Shown here piece by piece: positions 36,189 through 49,309 of a DNA stretch of 64,000 bases (its first letter is position 1; each line of letters opens with the position of its first letter). Below the pieces are notes generated by a model that saw nothing but the letters and a program-made list of their open reading frames with translations, made no database searches and was not told the origin of the DNA. The stretch is from Carya illinoinensis (taxonomy: Eukaryota; Streptophyta; Magnoliopsida; Fagales; Juglandaceae): assembly GCF_018687715.1 (NCBI RefSeq), contig NC_056758.1:36613467-36677466 (forward strand). The letters run 5' to 3'. Position numbers and translations under genes: made by a program.

Positions 36189-39100
36189 TGTGACGCCCCC
36201 AAATTCCGTTTGGGATCGGACGAACATTTGAAGCGTCGAGACATGCAACACAAGGTTACCTGCCCCCGTTCATGACATATAAGATGCAATAATCCTAACA
36301 TGCATCTAACATTATGCAATATTCGCAGCGGATAATTTTTTTCTTTAGCAATACTATGCACCAAACTGAAAATATCCCAATACTTGAAACATACTTCATA
36401 CATAAAGATCCATTGAATAACTAAGATCACAGCACTATTCCAAAATAGTTATGATCCAATAGTACTGGAGATGCAACTCCATCGTACAAGTAGTAATTTA
36501 ACTACTATATTAACATTAACGACGCACCATCGTTCAGTCGACTGTGTCTAGTTGGTCAGCTCCTGATCCTCCTTCAGGTCCTGTAACAAGATCTACCATT
36601 CGGGGGGAATGGTAGTTGGGACTACCACAGTGAGATTTGATTACAAATCTCAGCAAGTTAACAAAAAACTTCCATACAGACTAATGATGCATGTATGACA
36701 GTAAAAGCATAAATGCATAATCAAATTCATAAGTAATTAAAGCATAACTTAGCGTACAACATAGCATAATTGACATAGCTTAAATTGAATCATGAACTGA
36801 ACTTGACTTAGCATGAACTTGCTCTGAAACTTGAATTAACATGAAAAATACATACTCCACAGTTGTTGTGGCCCCATGTATTCTACGTGTAAATACATAC
36901 TCCACAGTTGTTGTGGCCCCATGTATTCTACACAAACTTGACTTAACATTAAAAATACATACTCCACAGTTGTTGTGGCCCCATGTATTCTACACAAACT
37001 TGACTTAACATTAAAAATACATACTCCACAGTTGTTGTGGCCCCATGTATTCTACACAAACTTGACTTAACATGAAAAATACATACTCCACAGTTGTTGT
37101 GGCCCCATGTATTCTACGTGTAAATACATACTCCACAGTTGTTGTGGCCCCATGTATTCTACATAAACTGAATATACTCAAGATGAAACGTGACTGGAAT
37201 ATGAAAGGACTGAAGTTCTGACGTAACATAACGTGACTTGAACATAATTTGAAATACATAACCAACTTGAGATAATAACATTTCGTAACATGGCATAACA
37301 TATAACAAACAACATATTTAGCATGGCATATTTGTAATGTATAGTAATACATGACAGAATATATTGTGTAACAGAAAAAAATTGATGACAGAATAAATTC
37401 TGTATAATAGACAATTACATGATAACTTGGTATGGCATGACATATATGATAACATACATACATACACTGTAATTCTTTTACTTAGCACACATACACAGTA
37501 GACTGCTAGTAAGTTAAAAGCTAACTTACCTCGATCTCCGCGTTTCTTATAAAACTTCAAGTGCGATCACGAGGAACTGTAATTAGTGATTCTAAAAGTT
37601 AGAACTAAATCACTAATAATTTGAAATATGAAAAATACTAACTTAAAGAGTAAAATTTTCATTTTACTCTCTACATGTGGGAAAATGACCGTTTTACCCA
37701 TAACTTAAGGATTTTGCATACTAACTCTAAAAGTTTCTAAAATTTACATTCCTCATGTAAATTTTATCCTAAACTTAAATATCAACCCAGAAAAATTTAA
37801 AACAAAACACAACTATGAAGAACACACTATGGTTGAAACATCCATAGGTCATTTCCCTTTATTTTTGTTGCAATTCCTTCCAACTTCAAAACTCATGCTT
37901 AAACCAAAATTTTGCAACAAACATCTTCCAATCCTAAGTTCAAAACCATACTTAAAACATCCATTTAGAAAAAGCTAATAATCAACACCAAACTTTTTTT
38001 GTAAAAAGATCCAAGCACTTGAATTACAAGTTTTGACCTTAAATCAAAACATCTCCAAGAATTTCAAAAATCAAATCTTACTTCTAACATATTCATAATA
38101 TCATCCTAACATCAACCATGCTTTAAATCATCAAACTAAAGTCACCAAAATCACAAAATAACATTTGGAGTTTTTGGTTTTACACTTAGTTCAAAAACAG
38201 AAACTTTTTCCTCAACTAGTTTTGATAAATCTCTTGATCTATGACTTATAAATATATGATTTTCAAACCAAACCATCACATGGTTTAAAAAGATGTCCTA
38301 AAACATATATAAGTTTCTAATTCAAGATCACATGGTTAGAAATTAACCAAAACATAAATTTAGCCAAGAATATCCACACTTTGGCTTATTTGAATATCTC
38401 TTTGCATAAAATTTCATATCTTTGAAACTAACATCAAATATCTTCAAAATAATAATATAACATGTATATAACATACTTAGGATCCTCCAATAAAATTATT
38501 AAAGTCATTATAATAGGTTTAGACCACCAAAGAGTTAAACTTTCTCAAAACAGAAACTGTTTTTCTTCTTCCAGTTTCTAAGTTTCTAAATTTAAGTAAA
38601 TCTTTCATCAAAACCTTTAATCATGCAAAAATCCTCAACCAATAGTCACATATACATGTTAAAAATACTCCATAAAAATTTCGGACCAATATCTATCCAT
38701 TAGCTTGGTCAAAAACTCCAAACTATAACATATTCTCCAGTTTATCTCCCAGAATGACCTTTCTATAGTTTATACAATATTTTACTGACCAAATGATCTT
38801 CAAATGGGGCAAATAAGATATCCATGTAAACTAGACTCAAAAAGGAACAACTTATATGAAGGAGACTTTATGATAAAACACTTACAACAGCTTCGAAATG
38901 GGCGTGCAAAAGACCTCCTAAAAGCTATCCGAGAGAGAGTGTTTGATAATCTTTTATTGGAAGGTGTAATTAGATAATTTCGTGGGGAGAGGTGGCTGGA
39001 GATACTTATGGATGACATATGGAAGAGATGAGGCTGGACTTGAGAGTTGAGTGTAGTTTTCTCCTACCCAAAAAAAATCTATAAATGATTATCTTATAAT

Positions 39101-39491
39101 ATTCTATCCAATAATATCTAAAAAAAAATCAACTTAAGATATTTTTATCTAATAATATCTATGAAAATTACCTCAAGATATTTCTTTTTATCCAATAATA
39201 TCTACAGTTTTAAACAGACGTTTTGACCGAAAATATGAAAAAATGTTATTGCGCCATAAGACTTTAAATAACCCTCCGAGTCTAATGGCACAAACCATAA
39301 TACATTTTGTCACTTCTAACTATCTCCAATAATCAAAAACACACTTCTGATACCATAGTAAATAATAACACTAACTATGTAGTTAGACAAAAACCTATAT
39401 GATTAATGGATTCGTGAAAACTTATGGGGTTTTCACGAGGTTCTTAAAGTTAATAGAAATTTCACAATTGAATTTCTAGCGGGCTGTTACA
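36189..39491 (-). repeat. 5' LTR of the nested retrotransposon
   Basis: Equal in length (3,303 bp) and apparently in sequence to 30636-33938; the six hairpin units recur at 36847-37158. Minus-strand ends are TGTAACAGCCC and GGGGGCGTCACA. The near-perfect match means the insertion is very recent relative to the decayed Helitron around it. Confidence 0.93.
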
Positions 39492-39496
39492 CATAA

Positions 39497-40980
39497 CACC
39501 CAAAATAGTACTGAACTATATGACTTTTACCAGAATGGTTAAAGACAAAAATGTCACGTCCTCTTAGTTGATCTTCATCATCATTTTCTATCCATATTAT
39601 TGCAACTTGTGAAGATGTGGGGGCATTGAATACACGTTGATCTAGGCCAACATATGATCTTATATGAATTATTCGATTTTTTAAATCTGGAAAATCACCA
39701 AAAGAGCGAAAAAAATAGAATATGGATTGATACGAAGAATATCGATGAGTTGAGTTATGATTAATAGATCCATTATGTTTGAATCAGAAATGCGATTTTC
39801 TAATTCATGTTCTATATCATAGAAATACAACTGGAGATAAGAATGATGACCATTTAAAGGAAGCAAATTGTTGATATAGTGATAAATCTGTCCCTGAGTT
39901 CTAAAAGTATAGATTCCTCTATTTCTCCTGTAAAGATCTTTATCAAATTTCACTCCAAATGATGTAAAAGTGAACTTGTTATTATAAGTTCAAATATATG
40001 TCCTAAAATATGTAGATTCGTATGTGTTGGAGGTAAACAACGCATAAAGCTGATCAGAAATATCACTTGTGGCTAAAGAAATTATTCCATCAACACAGCA
40101 GAAGCTAATTGTTTCATGGTGGAATCGCTTTACTTTACAATGTATACAGCTGGATACTAATGACAGAGAATATGCTTCAGATGGCACTACCTTCAATAAT
40201 TGTCTAAATCAGGTAGAATCGTGATGCGACTGACCTATTTGATCAAAAAATAAAAATAAGACAACTGACGCAAGCTCGTCATATTGTTTGAATTATCTGA
40301 GTAAGGACATTACTGGTACAGTAGCAAGATTTGATGACTGAATTAAAAGAACCAACTAATTTTATATTTGTTTCTTACCCCTACAAGGTGTTGGCATATT
40401 TGTATCATAACTTGACTTCTCTCGAACGACATATAGATCCTATTTGTATAATATATTCCGAAATCTCAGAGCAAAAGAAGAGAATGATGGTTGAATAAGA
40501 AATATCGAAAAATGATTAGAGGAGAACTTGCTGGATAAATAGTTGATTAGAAGATTCGAAGACATTGTTTTATGGATGAATTTGTCTCTGAATTAATGAC
40601 ATAGACTTCAACACCAGGAAGAACACATACTTCACCAGACAAATCATCTTTAATGATATCAATATGAACATCAGAATTCCGCTGTCTCTTTGATGCTCTT
40701 TGAACAAGACTAAAGTCTTGAATGTTGTCTGTATATTGGACATCATTGTTTGAATATCGAGCAATCGACATAGTCGTTTGATCACCAATAGATGTATCGA
40801 AATTATCACCACCAAATGATGTGGAATCATTTATACGAATCGAGTTACTTTTGTATGCTCTTTGTTTAGCATATCTTTCTCTTCGTTTTCTACGAATCTC
40901 TTCCTTTTTCTCTTCTGGTAAATCTCTATATAGAATTGTTTTTGCAGGTTGTTTTCCATGATCTTCAAAAAATAGTTTAC
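39497..40980 (-). pseudogene. Helitron RepHel N-terminal part (broken)
   Basis: Upstream portion of RepHel, separated from the rest by the nested retrotransposon. Minus-strand pieces: DHGKQPAKTILYRDLPEEKK, then a basic run EIRRKRRERYAKQRAYKSNS (about 40970-40850), DDLSGEVCVLPGVEVYV, KVVPSEAYSLSLVSSCIHCK (about 40196-40135), a finger-like CCVDGIISLATSDISDQLYA, YALFTSNTYEST, TYNNKFTFTSFGVKFDKDL, GIYTFRTQGQIYHYINNLLP, LQLYFYDIEHELENR, and finally GKSHIVQYYFGCY at the junction. The order matches plant Helitron N-domains. Stops and frame breaks occur between pieces (for example after RIF at 40547 and after QI at 39681). Confidence 0.8.
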
Positions 40981-43430
40981 AAACTTAAATTTTTATAGAA
41001 ACTTATATTTTTGTTCGTAACTATTTTTATAAACTTATTTAAGGAATCTTACAACTTCTCATTATGTTAATGAAGGAAATGATTGTTTCAACTGTTGTAT
41101 ACTGTTCTACACAAGCAACATGAAAGAAATAAATAACAATTATTTCCTACACTCAATTAAATAAATAATCAAAGGATAAAATACAATGAAACTGGAATAT
41201 AACAAAAACATATTTCAATATCACATACAAAAAGTGTTTAAGAACAATCACACAATATTTTCACAATATTTAACTATATCTAACTTTACTTTTTTTTATT
41301 ATTATTATTAGTTTAAATAGACGTATTCATTATTTCAAGTTTATTTTTATTTATTCTTGTATTTGAGTGGAGGGCTGGTGGCCCAATTGGGATCACACAT
41401 TTTTGTGGCGGTTTGGGTCATTTCGTTGTAGATTTTGTCAAAAAATTCCTAGTCAAAACCAATTAAAAATTATATAATAAAAACTTCTACTCATTATATA
41501 TTAAGTTATAAATTTAATTTTATTTTAAAATAAATCTAAGTCATATGGTATAAAGTCATAATTTTTGTAACTGTACCATACACTTGTATCACTATTGAGT
41601 CTTTGTTAGTGGGCTTTTGGTGTTGTTTATTGTTGGTGTGGATTAAGTTATTTTTGGACTCAACCCATAGTAGGTGAAGCCAGTCCCTCTTTGCAAAAGG
41701 GTAATATTCTGGAGCATCATCTTTTATATTTTTTCATAGAACAGTAGTAAATTTAAATTTTTTTTATAAACATTATTATTAAATCTGCAATAATTATTAA
41801 TGTATAAATTAAAACAAATAAAATTTTACAACAATGTAAATCTTATTTTTATATATTTTAAATTCTTAATACAATTTTATGTAAAATTTATACACTAAGT
41901 GAAAAAATTTAAATGAATTGTGTGCTAGTAGCTAGGTAAACAAACATATAACAATATGTTTTTTTCTCATTTGGGAAAAAAAAAAAGGGCCCAATCAATC
42001 TAGGCCCAGAATCAATCATCAAGCTCAATAACCCAAATAACCAAAACGCCACCGTTTTAAGCACAAACAAGCCCAGCCCACCCTATCCTAACTCAAAATG
42101 GCGCCGTTTTAATCATCAAAAATCCTAACTTTCATGTTACCATATATATATTTAAGATATGTATGTATGTGTGTGTCTTATAATTAAATTTTTCTCATGG
42201 AATTTATTTTATTATCAATCAATCTTGAGGAGCATTAATATTAGATTGTTGATTAAAAAAAAAAAAGTCATTTTATTTTAAAGTTGTAAAGGTTTTCCTT
42301 CCAAAAAAAAATGAATAAACATATAATAAAAATAAAAAATAAAAAAGACAGGTGTGTTGGTTCACTCATTTTTCTTCTTAATTTGTCATAAGGCAAATAC
42401 AGAATATAAGATGAAAGAACCAATAGCAGCATGCAATCAAATAATCCAAAAACAATTCATGACATTAATTTTTTTAACATCAAACTACTGCATGCAATTA
42501 AAAAATTGAATACACGATTAGAAGTATTCAATTCAAGAGAAATAATACGAAAACTTTTATACTATACCTCATCTAGAATTTAGGATATATGCCAGAAGAT
42601 ATTATCAACAATCATGTGAATAAGTAAAATAATTATTACAAAATATAAACACCAGATTTTTTTTTTTATATTAAAAGGGATCAGGACATACCGAAAATTA
42701 GAAGACCAATAAACGGCAAGTGAAAATGCAGGATTCCAACGACCACGATGGGTACAACTGAAATAAAGATATAATCAAGAGGTATATTTAAAAAATATAT
42801 ATATAAAAAACAGAATGTAATAAAAATGTAATTATATTTATTAAGCTTAACTATATTAACATATTAGGGATAATAATAAATACAATAAATTGGAACATAT
42901 TATTTACTTTATAAAAGATATATGAATGAATTTGAATTATCAATAAACTATATTTCGTTGTGTTATTAGGTTACATGTACAATTCATATACTAAGTAAAA
43001 AAATTACTTGATTTTGCTACAGACAAGGAAAGGAATAAGGTTATTGACATAAGGATTTCACATAAGGTTATTGACAAGTATTGCCTTAAACTCATAATAG
43101 AAAGCCCCATGTAGGAGGAAGAAAGTTGCTCCCACAAAGTGAAGCTGAAGTGGGCAGAGAACTCTTAACATGTATATCTATATGTTGGGGTGTGTGCCTA
43201 TATATATATATGGAACAAATTACGTAACAACATTCTGCTGGAACTTCGCTTATATTTTTAATTGATTCATGTTGGCCATTTTTAATCTTCACCCTATTGA
43301 TTATTACGTACGTATAAGATTTAAAGTATATTGTGAACTTTCTATCTTTGTTATTTGATGTCGTTTAATTAGTTTGAGTTTTAATTCGAGATTACCTTGC
43401 TTCTATTTTGAATCCCACAACAGGTCTATC
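40981..43430. other. AT-rich intergenic DNA
   Basis: No supported gene. Contains AT microsatellites (for example 43199-43212) and near 42050-42120 two short GC islands with the word pair ACGCCACCGTTTTAA / GGCGCCGTTTTAA. The 5' end of the Helitron could lie here, but I could not identify a TC terminus with confidence. Confidence 0.4.
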
Positions 43431-43435
43431 ATTTA

Positions 43436-43875
43436 ATGCACTAATTAAAGTTGCTGGAACACTATTATGGCAGAAATGAAAACATATATATATATGTATA
43501 GTAATGCTACATACAGTTGTGGAGTGTGTAAATACCGCGTAATCATTTTGAAAAAGAGTAAGATCCACAGTTAAAAAATTAATTTTTTATGTGGATTTTA
43601 TATTAATTCAATTTTTCAAAAAGACTATACAACACTTACACAACTATAATTACAATTTTTCGTATATATATATACATGTGATGATGGTGACATAAGAAAC
43701 AAAAGTAGCACTAATTGAAGTTGCTGGAACACTATTGTGGTAGAAATGACATCATTATGACATAAGAAACAGAAGTAGCACTAATTAAAGTTGCTGACAC
43801 TATTATGGCAGAAATGACATCATGGTGACATAAGAAACAGAAGTAGCACTAATTAAAGTTGCTGAAACACTATGA
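43436..43875. repeat. roughly 73-bp tandem repeat, split by a MITE
   Basis: The unit contains AGTAGCACTAATTAAAGTTG, CTGGAACACTATTATGGCAG and AAATGACATCATGGTGACAT. One partial copy is at 43436-43482 and three more run at about 43676-43875, with the MITE at 43498-43664 between them. Later units lack a few bases (GCTGACACTATT against GCTGGAACACTATT). Confidence 0.75.
43498..43664. mobile_element. MITE of about 167 bp
   Basis: Imperfect inverted ends (ATGCTACATACAGTTGTGGA left; the reverse complement of the right end reads AATTGTAATTATAGTTGTGT) and an internal palindrome around GATCCACAG ... ATGTGGATT. Right-half sequence resembles 2195-2310, and fragments near 23900 look related, so this is a multi-copy family here. 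It sits in TA-rich flanks, so the target duplication is unclear. Confidence 0.65.
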
Positions 43876-43879
43876 GCGA

Positions 43880-44925
43880 TGTTTCTTTTTCTCCTGGTAC
43901 TCACGCAACTACAAATAATTATATTATATGGCTTTTGAATTCGTTGAAATGGTTTAGAGTCTTATTTAGAAGCAATCACCTCTTAATATTACATATTATA
44001 TATATATATATATTGCTTTGATCACTAACCTCAGTTAAATGTAAAAGATTCTAGATTGCAAATAATAATTATTAAAAATATAAATAAAATTCTTTTTCTG
44101 ATATTAAAAATATATAAAAAAGGAACGTATGCAATGTAATATTAATAGAAGAAAATTTATATTTTCAAGTTTGTGTTTTTATATTTAATAAAATATTTTT
44201 ATAACATAATTTAATTTTAAAAATAAATTAATAAAATAAAAAATACTGATTTTGAAATTAATCTAAACAATATTGCTGTTAGCCCGCGTGAAACACTCAT
44301 CAAGGAAAGAGTACTAATATGGCAGTAAAGAAGCATTACCATTTCAATACAATAAAAAGTAAAAGCTAAGTGAGTCTCTAAACATGAAACGTAATGGTTA
44401 CATCTAACGCTAAATGCCTAATCAGTAGTAAAGCTCAAAAATGGTCGGATGTCTAACTCATGTTCACACCGGCCAATAGGAAGACAGCATGTGGCATGTG
44501 TATTTGTCTTACAATGAACCACATTTTATTGTAAAAAATCTTGAGACTTTTCCTTTTCGCTCCTGCTTCTTCCTATCTTATGCTTACCAGCTAATCTTCC
44601 AGCTGGAAAACGTATTTATCGATGCTTACCAGCTGGAAATTAACTTTATTAACACCTTGCCACAGAATCTGGAAACTAACTTTATTAACACCTTGCTAGC
44701 TAAGGAAACTGACACTTGCATTCTTCTATTGGTGTATTTGATATTTGAAAATCAAAAAAATTTCTTGCGTTTTTCATTCGTCTAACCCTGGATTGTGTGT
44801 TTTGTCTTCTATATCTTCAGTTTTGTGTCCGTTTATGTGTAGATATTTTAGTCTTTACATCATGTGATTTGATGTTGTATCAGTGATATTTTCCCCAAAT
44901 AATTTTAGACCACACAATCTCTCAT
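43880..44925. other. intergenic DNA with short internal duplications
   Basis: No recognised gene. At 44580-44705 two short units repeat (ATGCTTACCAGCT twice; CTGGAAACTAACTTTATTAA-type twice), which is why one 98-codon frame stays open. A (TA)n run lies at about 43999-44013. Confidence 0.4.
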
Positions 44926-47900
44926 TCCCGGCTTCCTCTTCCTCTCAACTCAGACCCCTTCTTTTCTCTCTCCCTCTATCTCGTGACCCAAGATTTCTCC
45001 AGAAGCTGTGAGACCCAGCCCCAACGCCTCTTTCTCCCTCTATTTCCATCATATCGACCTCAACCTCTGCGATTTCCAGCCAGATCTACTGCTTCTCTTC
45101 TCGATCTCCTCCACTTCGCTTTAGAAACAGTGGTTTCAGTAATTCTCTCTCTCTCCACCGTCCATGGCTTGAGAAGCCTAGCTCTGACGTCGTTTCTTTT
45201 TTCCCTTTTTTTATGTGTTAATTTGTTCGAGTCAATCTTTGTTCAGTGCAAAGTTACATGCAGTTTTCCACTAAGAGTAGTTTAATAAATGGGTTTAGAT
45301 TTTTTTTTTCCCCTTGCATGTCGTGGTTTTCTGCAGTCTTGGTTTTATCTTTACACAAATATTTCTCTCTAAGACCCTCATTTTCTTAGTTTCTTATAAT
45401 TTTATTTTTCAGGTTGTCTACGAGAGGGACACGAAGAAAACACTCAATCGATCTACTGAACGATCTCCATTGCAGTAGATCTTCATCATTGGTTGCTATG
45501 TAAGTATTATGGATATTATTGCTCCATCACTGATTGCTCTATAAATTTTACAATGCCCTAACCTAGATATTTCTTTCATATATATATTTTTTGCATATAG
45601 GGGCTAATGTTGCGAATATGGTTGTGAATATATATGGTGTTGAATCTATTTTGTACTGCACTTATCTCATGATTTCTTGTTTCTTTTTATCTCTTGTTTT
45701 TTATGGATTATGTTTTTAAGAATTTCTTGTTTTTTCTTGCGTAGAACATTAATTCTAAGTTGAAATAATAATATTTTTCATCGGGAAATGAAAGCTTCCT
45801 AATGATAAATTAATTATCAAGTGGTACCACCTACGTACTAATCATCTCCAGATCCAGTACTACTTAATATTTCTCAAACTATCTAGACTTAATTTGTTAT
45901 AAATACATGCTTCCCTAGTTGCTGTTGTTTTGTACTCTGTTTTTGGTTATAGGTTTTTTTAATAAGTTTTATGAATTTCTACATAAATATGTTTAAATGT
46001 TTCATATCATAATTTTTGTATGAATTGAAGCATCTATACAACTTTTTATGCTCAAGTCAGATTGCAGTTTGTGTTTATTAAAAATTTATGGGTTTTATTT
46101 TTTTGGTTTGGATGTCATTATTTTTATTTTTATTTTTTCATTGGTAGGCAAATTTTTTTCCTACTGAAACTGTTCAGTTGATATTTATTTTGATGTAGCT
46201 AAGTTCTTGATCAGTCCTAGACCTTGAGTATACTAAACCAAACCAACCTATTTGCAAGACTTAAAAAAGAAACTATCTAAAAAACTTTGACAGTTTTTTC
46301 TCCAGTTTAATGCATTTGTATTTGCATTGTTTGAATCATAATATACCAATTAGAATGTAAAAGTGAAAAAATAGGTGGGTTTGGTATTTTGGATTTGTGT
46401 TTTTATGGAATTATCCAACCCTAAATAATTTGAATCCTAAAGTTTTTTTTTTTTTAATTTCCTTTTTCTCGTGCATGAAAAAAATCTGCAATTAATTATG
46501 TAATAAAATGTTATTATGAAACAACCTTGCAAACTAAGTGAAAACATTTTGTGATCACTCGATCCCCTAATTTATGATACCAACCAAAAATTAGTGGGAA
46601 AAGAGGCCGGGTTTCAGGCATTTTACTCTCTAAGGAAGTGACAACTTGTTAATTACTTAGGGTCATAGAGGGCATGCAAATTGCAATGGGCTTCTTCAAG
46701 AGAGCCTCTAGGTTAATATATATATATATATATATCTTCGATCTAAGATTTTATGTTTTGAATCATTTTAATTCATATCTCAATTAGTGTTTGGTATTTT
46801 ATATAAACCTTCCACAAAATATTTCCAACCTCTAAATGATCCGTGCATTTAGACTTATCAAGCTTTTGTTTAACAAAAAAAGAAAGCGGATAATAAGAAG
46901 TGATAAATGGGGTGGGAAAGGATCGAAGAGGGCTCCTCAAAATTTGGTGATGTGAAGAGTTTTGAACTGTATAATCTTGTTTGTTTTGGGTGAGTCCTGT
47001 ACAAACTCATGTAGCATTCATGAAAACACAATTTGTTTTGGGATGCACTGATGTAATTATATGCTAGAAAATTTGTGCAGGAAAACATCTGATCATATAT
47101 GCTCCTATTAGGAAAACACTGTAATTTCAATTCCCCCAAACTTGTATCAACCTATGGTCTGTTTAACTTATTTGTTTTTGACTTAATACTTTAGTAATAA
47201 AAAGTAATTATTATACATCTCTAGCCTATCATTACTATATTTTCATGCATTTTATCTATCCACGCATTGGTCTTCATTTGTTTGTCTAATTATGTGAAGA
47301 GTTTTGAACTGTATAATTATAAAGCACTGATGAAATTATATGCTAGAAAATTTGTGCAGGAAAACATCTGTGATCATATATGCTCATGTATTATATATGC
47401 TCATGTTAGAAAATTTGTGGTTTGATTTGGATTGATGTTTTTATTAAAAGACAGTAATCTAATATCATAAAACTTTAGAGATTATTAAAAGGTAGGAATC
47501 TAATAGCATAAAACTTAGAGATTGATGCAATGCATACATAGATTATATATAATATAAACACAGAAAGGCAGTAAAATTGACATTTTTAATGTACCTTCAA
47601 ACCTTTGCACCATTGCACTGTTTCACCACACTTGATTTGAGAGAGACAGAGCATGGATAAGTTTTCTGAATTGAGTTTTGTGATAGGTTTTTTAATAAGT
47701 TTTATGAATTCTATGGTTTCTTGGTATCAGTTAGTTAATTTCTTAGAAATATGAAAAAACATATGTAATGCATAGATATACTATAAACACACAAAAGAAA
47801 GTTAGACTCACTTTTCAATCGTCCTTCAAACCAAGAAAACTGTAGCACCAATGCACTGAAAGTAATAAAAAGTATTAGTCGCTTTTCAAACGTAAGCACC

Positions 47901-48760
47901 ATTGCACTAAAAGTAATAGAAGGTTTTCTTAAACCCCTTTCAATGCCTCTTGGGTTCCTATGAAATATGTTTCTTGGTATTCAAACTTTGAATATGACTA
48001 CTGCACTGCTTGGCCATTCGGCTGCCTCATCAAGTGATTGGAAATTATTAATTTCTCCCTGCCTACACACATGGACATAAAAAGTAACTTATTATAAATT
48101 ATAAGTTATACTGCATATTATAAAAACTTATTATAAATTTCTATTACATGTGATTAAAATCTGTCTCCATAGATTTTTAACTTATATTTTCTCTCTGGTT
48201 GCAACTTTCATTCCAATGCATGGACAATATTCACAAATTCAATAGCTGGCATACGTACAAAAGGGGAAAAATAAGAGGAAATGAGATTGTAATTTTTTCA
48301 AATTGTAACTTATTATAATGTTTTGCCATTATAATTTATAGGAAAAGACAATGGTATCCCTGCCTAGACTCAACGTATATAATTTGGCACTATTTTTCTT
48401 CAAAATTTCGAGTTATTATATAATGGAATTCAAACAGACAACACAATAAGCAACTAATGGCTATACTTATAATTTGGCACTATTTTTCCTGCAGATTCTA
48501 AATTATTAGATAATGGAATTGAAACAGACACAACATAAATGGCCATAAACGATGGCTTAACTGATATTTAACGGGAACAACAAAACAACGGAAAAACAAG
48601 ATTTTTCATTTAAAACAACAAATTTCGTTTCATACACACTTTTTATATATAGAAGATATTTAAATATTTTTTTAAAAACATTCACAACATCAACAAAAAA
48701 TACTTTTTTAATCACTAAGTAAAAAAAAAAAATTTGTATAGAGAGAGACTGTCGGGACCC
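44926..48760. other. CT-rich leader-like stretch followed by unclassified repeats
   Basis: 44926-45170 is rich in CTCTCT/CCTC words, with a possible splice pattern: an acceptor-like TTTTCAG before GTTGTCTACGAGAGG at about 45413. This resembles a 5' UTR, but no long coding exon follows, so it may be a non-coding transcript or the leader of a lost gene. Direct repeats occur downstream: GTGAAGAGTTTTGAACTGTA ... GCTAGAAAATTTGTGCAGG at about 46951-47090 and again at 47294-47370, and AGGTTTTTTAATAAGTTTTA at 45951 and 47683. No protein domain is seen. Confidence 0.4.
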
Positions 48761-48796
48761 AACTTCGGTGGGTTTAGCATTTATGATATTATTATA

Positions 48797-48985
48797 ACTA
48801 TGTTTAGGTAGTACTACATTACTATTTACTATTATTCAAATTTTATCAATAATTTTTTTTACTAATTTTCACTACTATTAACAACTATTCAATATTTTAA
48901 TCATTATTTTCTCACTATTATTTAATATTTTATTATTATTCATAAATCATTTGGATAAGCTGAGTATCCAAATGTACCCTAATCG
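48797..48985. mobile_element. probable short MITE of the ACTATTCA-rich type
   Basis: Interior of repeated CACTATTA/ACTATTCA words with ends around ATGTTTAGGTAGTACTACAT and CTGAGTATCCAAATGTACCC. Resembles the other TTTGG-ended MITEs by composition, but the termini are poorly matched. Confidence 0.4.
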
Positions 48986-49092
48986 TTAATGGTATTTGTG
49001 TTTTTCTAATAATGTTTCTCTTATCTTAAATCTTTTTTATTTACTATTATATTAAATAATACGACGTATTTTAAATGACATATTAATAAAAG

Positions 49093-49309
49093 TGTTGTAA
49101 ACCATGTTGAATTGTATGACCACATTTATCTAGTCGTCAAATGCATAGTGCTAGCATAGTGAGCTAGCATAGTCCCCCTTTGTACGCCTATATATATCGT
49201 TAAATTCTTTAAGAAAGATATAAGTTTGATATATAGATCAATAAGAATTTCCTCTCTCGCTCTCTCTCAATCTCTTGAAATTCTCTTATTTTTCATTGAG
49301 TTTATAACA
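49093..49309 (+). repeat. 5' LTR of the Copia element
   Basis: 217 bp, TG...CA ends. Four differences from the 3' LTR (GACC/GATC, GTCG/GTTG, GCAT/GTAT, TACG/TATG), about 1.8%, all C/T transitions. Contains a (CT)n-rich U5-side stretch. Confidence 0.92.

Larger units (their letters stand above)
30636..39491 (-). mobile_element. non-autonomous Ty3/gypsy-like LTR retrotransposon nested in the Helitron
   Basis: 8,856 bp flanked by the 5-bp target duplication CATAA (30631-30635 and 39492-39496). LTRs are 3,303 bp each (30636-33938 and 36189-39491). Orientation is minus: after the right LTR the minus strand reads GGG then TGGTATCAGAGC, a primer site for initiator Met tRNA (about 36186-36173), and a polypurine tract AGGAGGGGAGAT abuts the left LTR (33939-33951). 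LTRs start TGTAACAGCCC and end GGGGGCGTCACA. The internal 2,250 bp has no pol, only a degraded gag CCHC-knuckle-like stretch and a segment derived from a Copia element, so it needs proteins in trans. The Helitron reading resumes exactly across the two junctions (IVQYYFGCY / DPL.YPLLFPFG). Confidence 0.93.
22211..40980 (-). mobile_element. large decayed Helitron (RepHel + RPA), interrupted by an LTR retrotransposon
   Basis: Minus-strand order: a basic N-terminal segment (from about 40975), the Helitron N-domain, Rep, a PIF1-type helicase (to about 27130), then an RPA1-like gene (26910-24500) and a second partial RPA copy (23760-22290). The minus-strand 3' terminus fits the Helitron rule: an AAGCAA...TTGCTT hairpin (inner GTG/CAC), then TCAC, CTAG and T, with CTAG at 22211-22214. 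An LTR retrotransposon occupies 30636-39491. The 5' TC terminus could not be placed; it may lie at or above 41 kb. Stops and frame breaks are numerous, so the element is dead. Helitrons transpose by rolling-circle replication. Confidence 0.8.
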
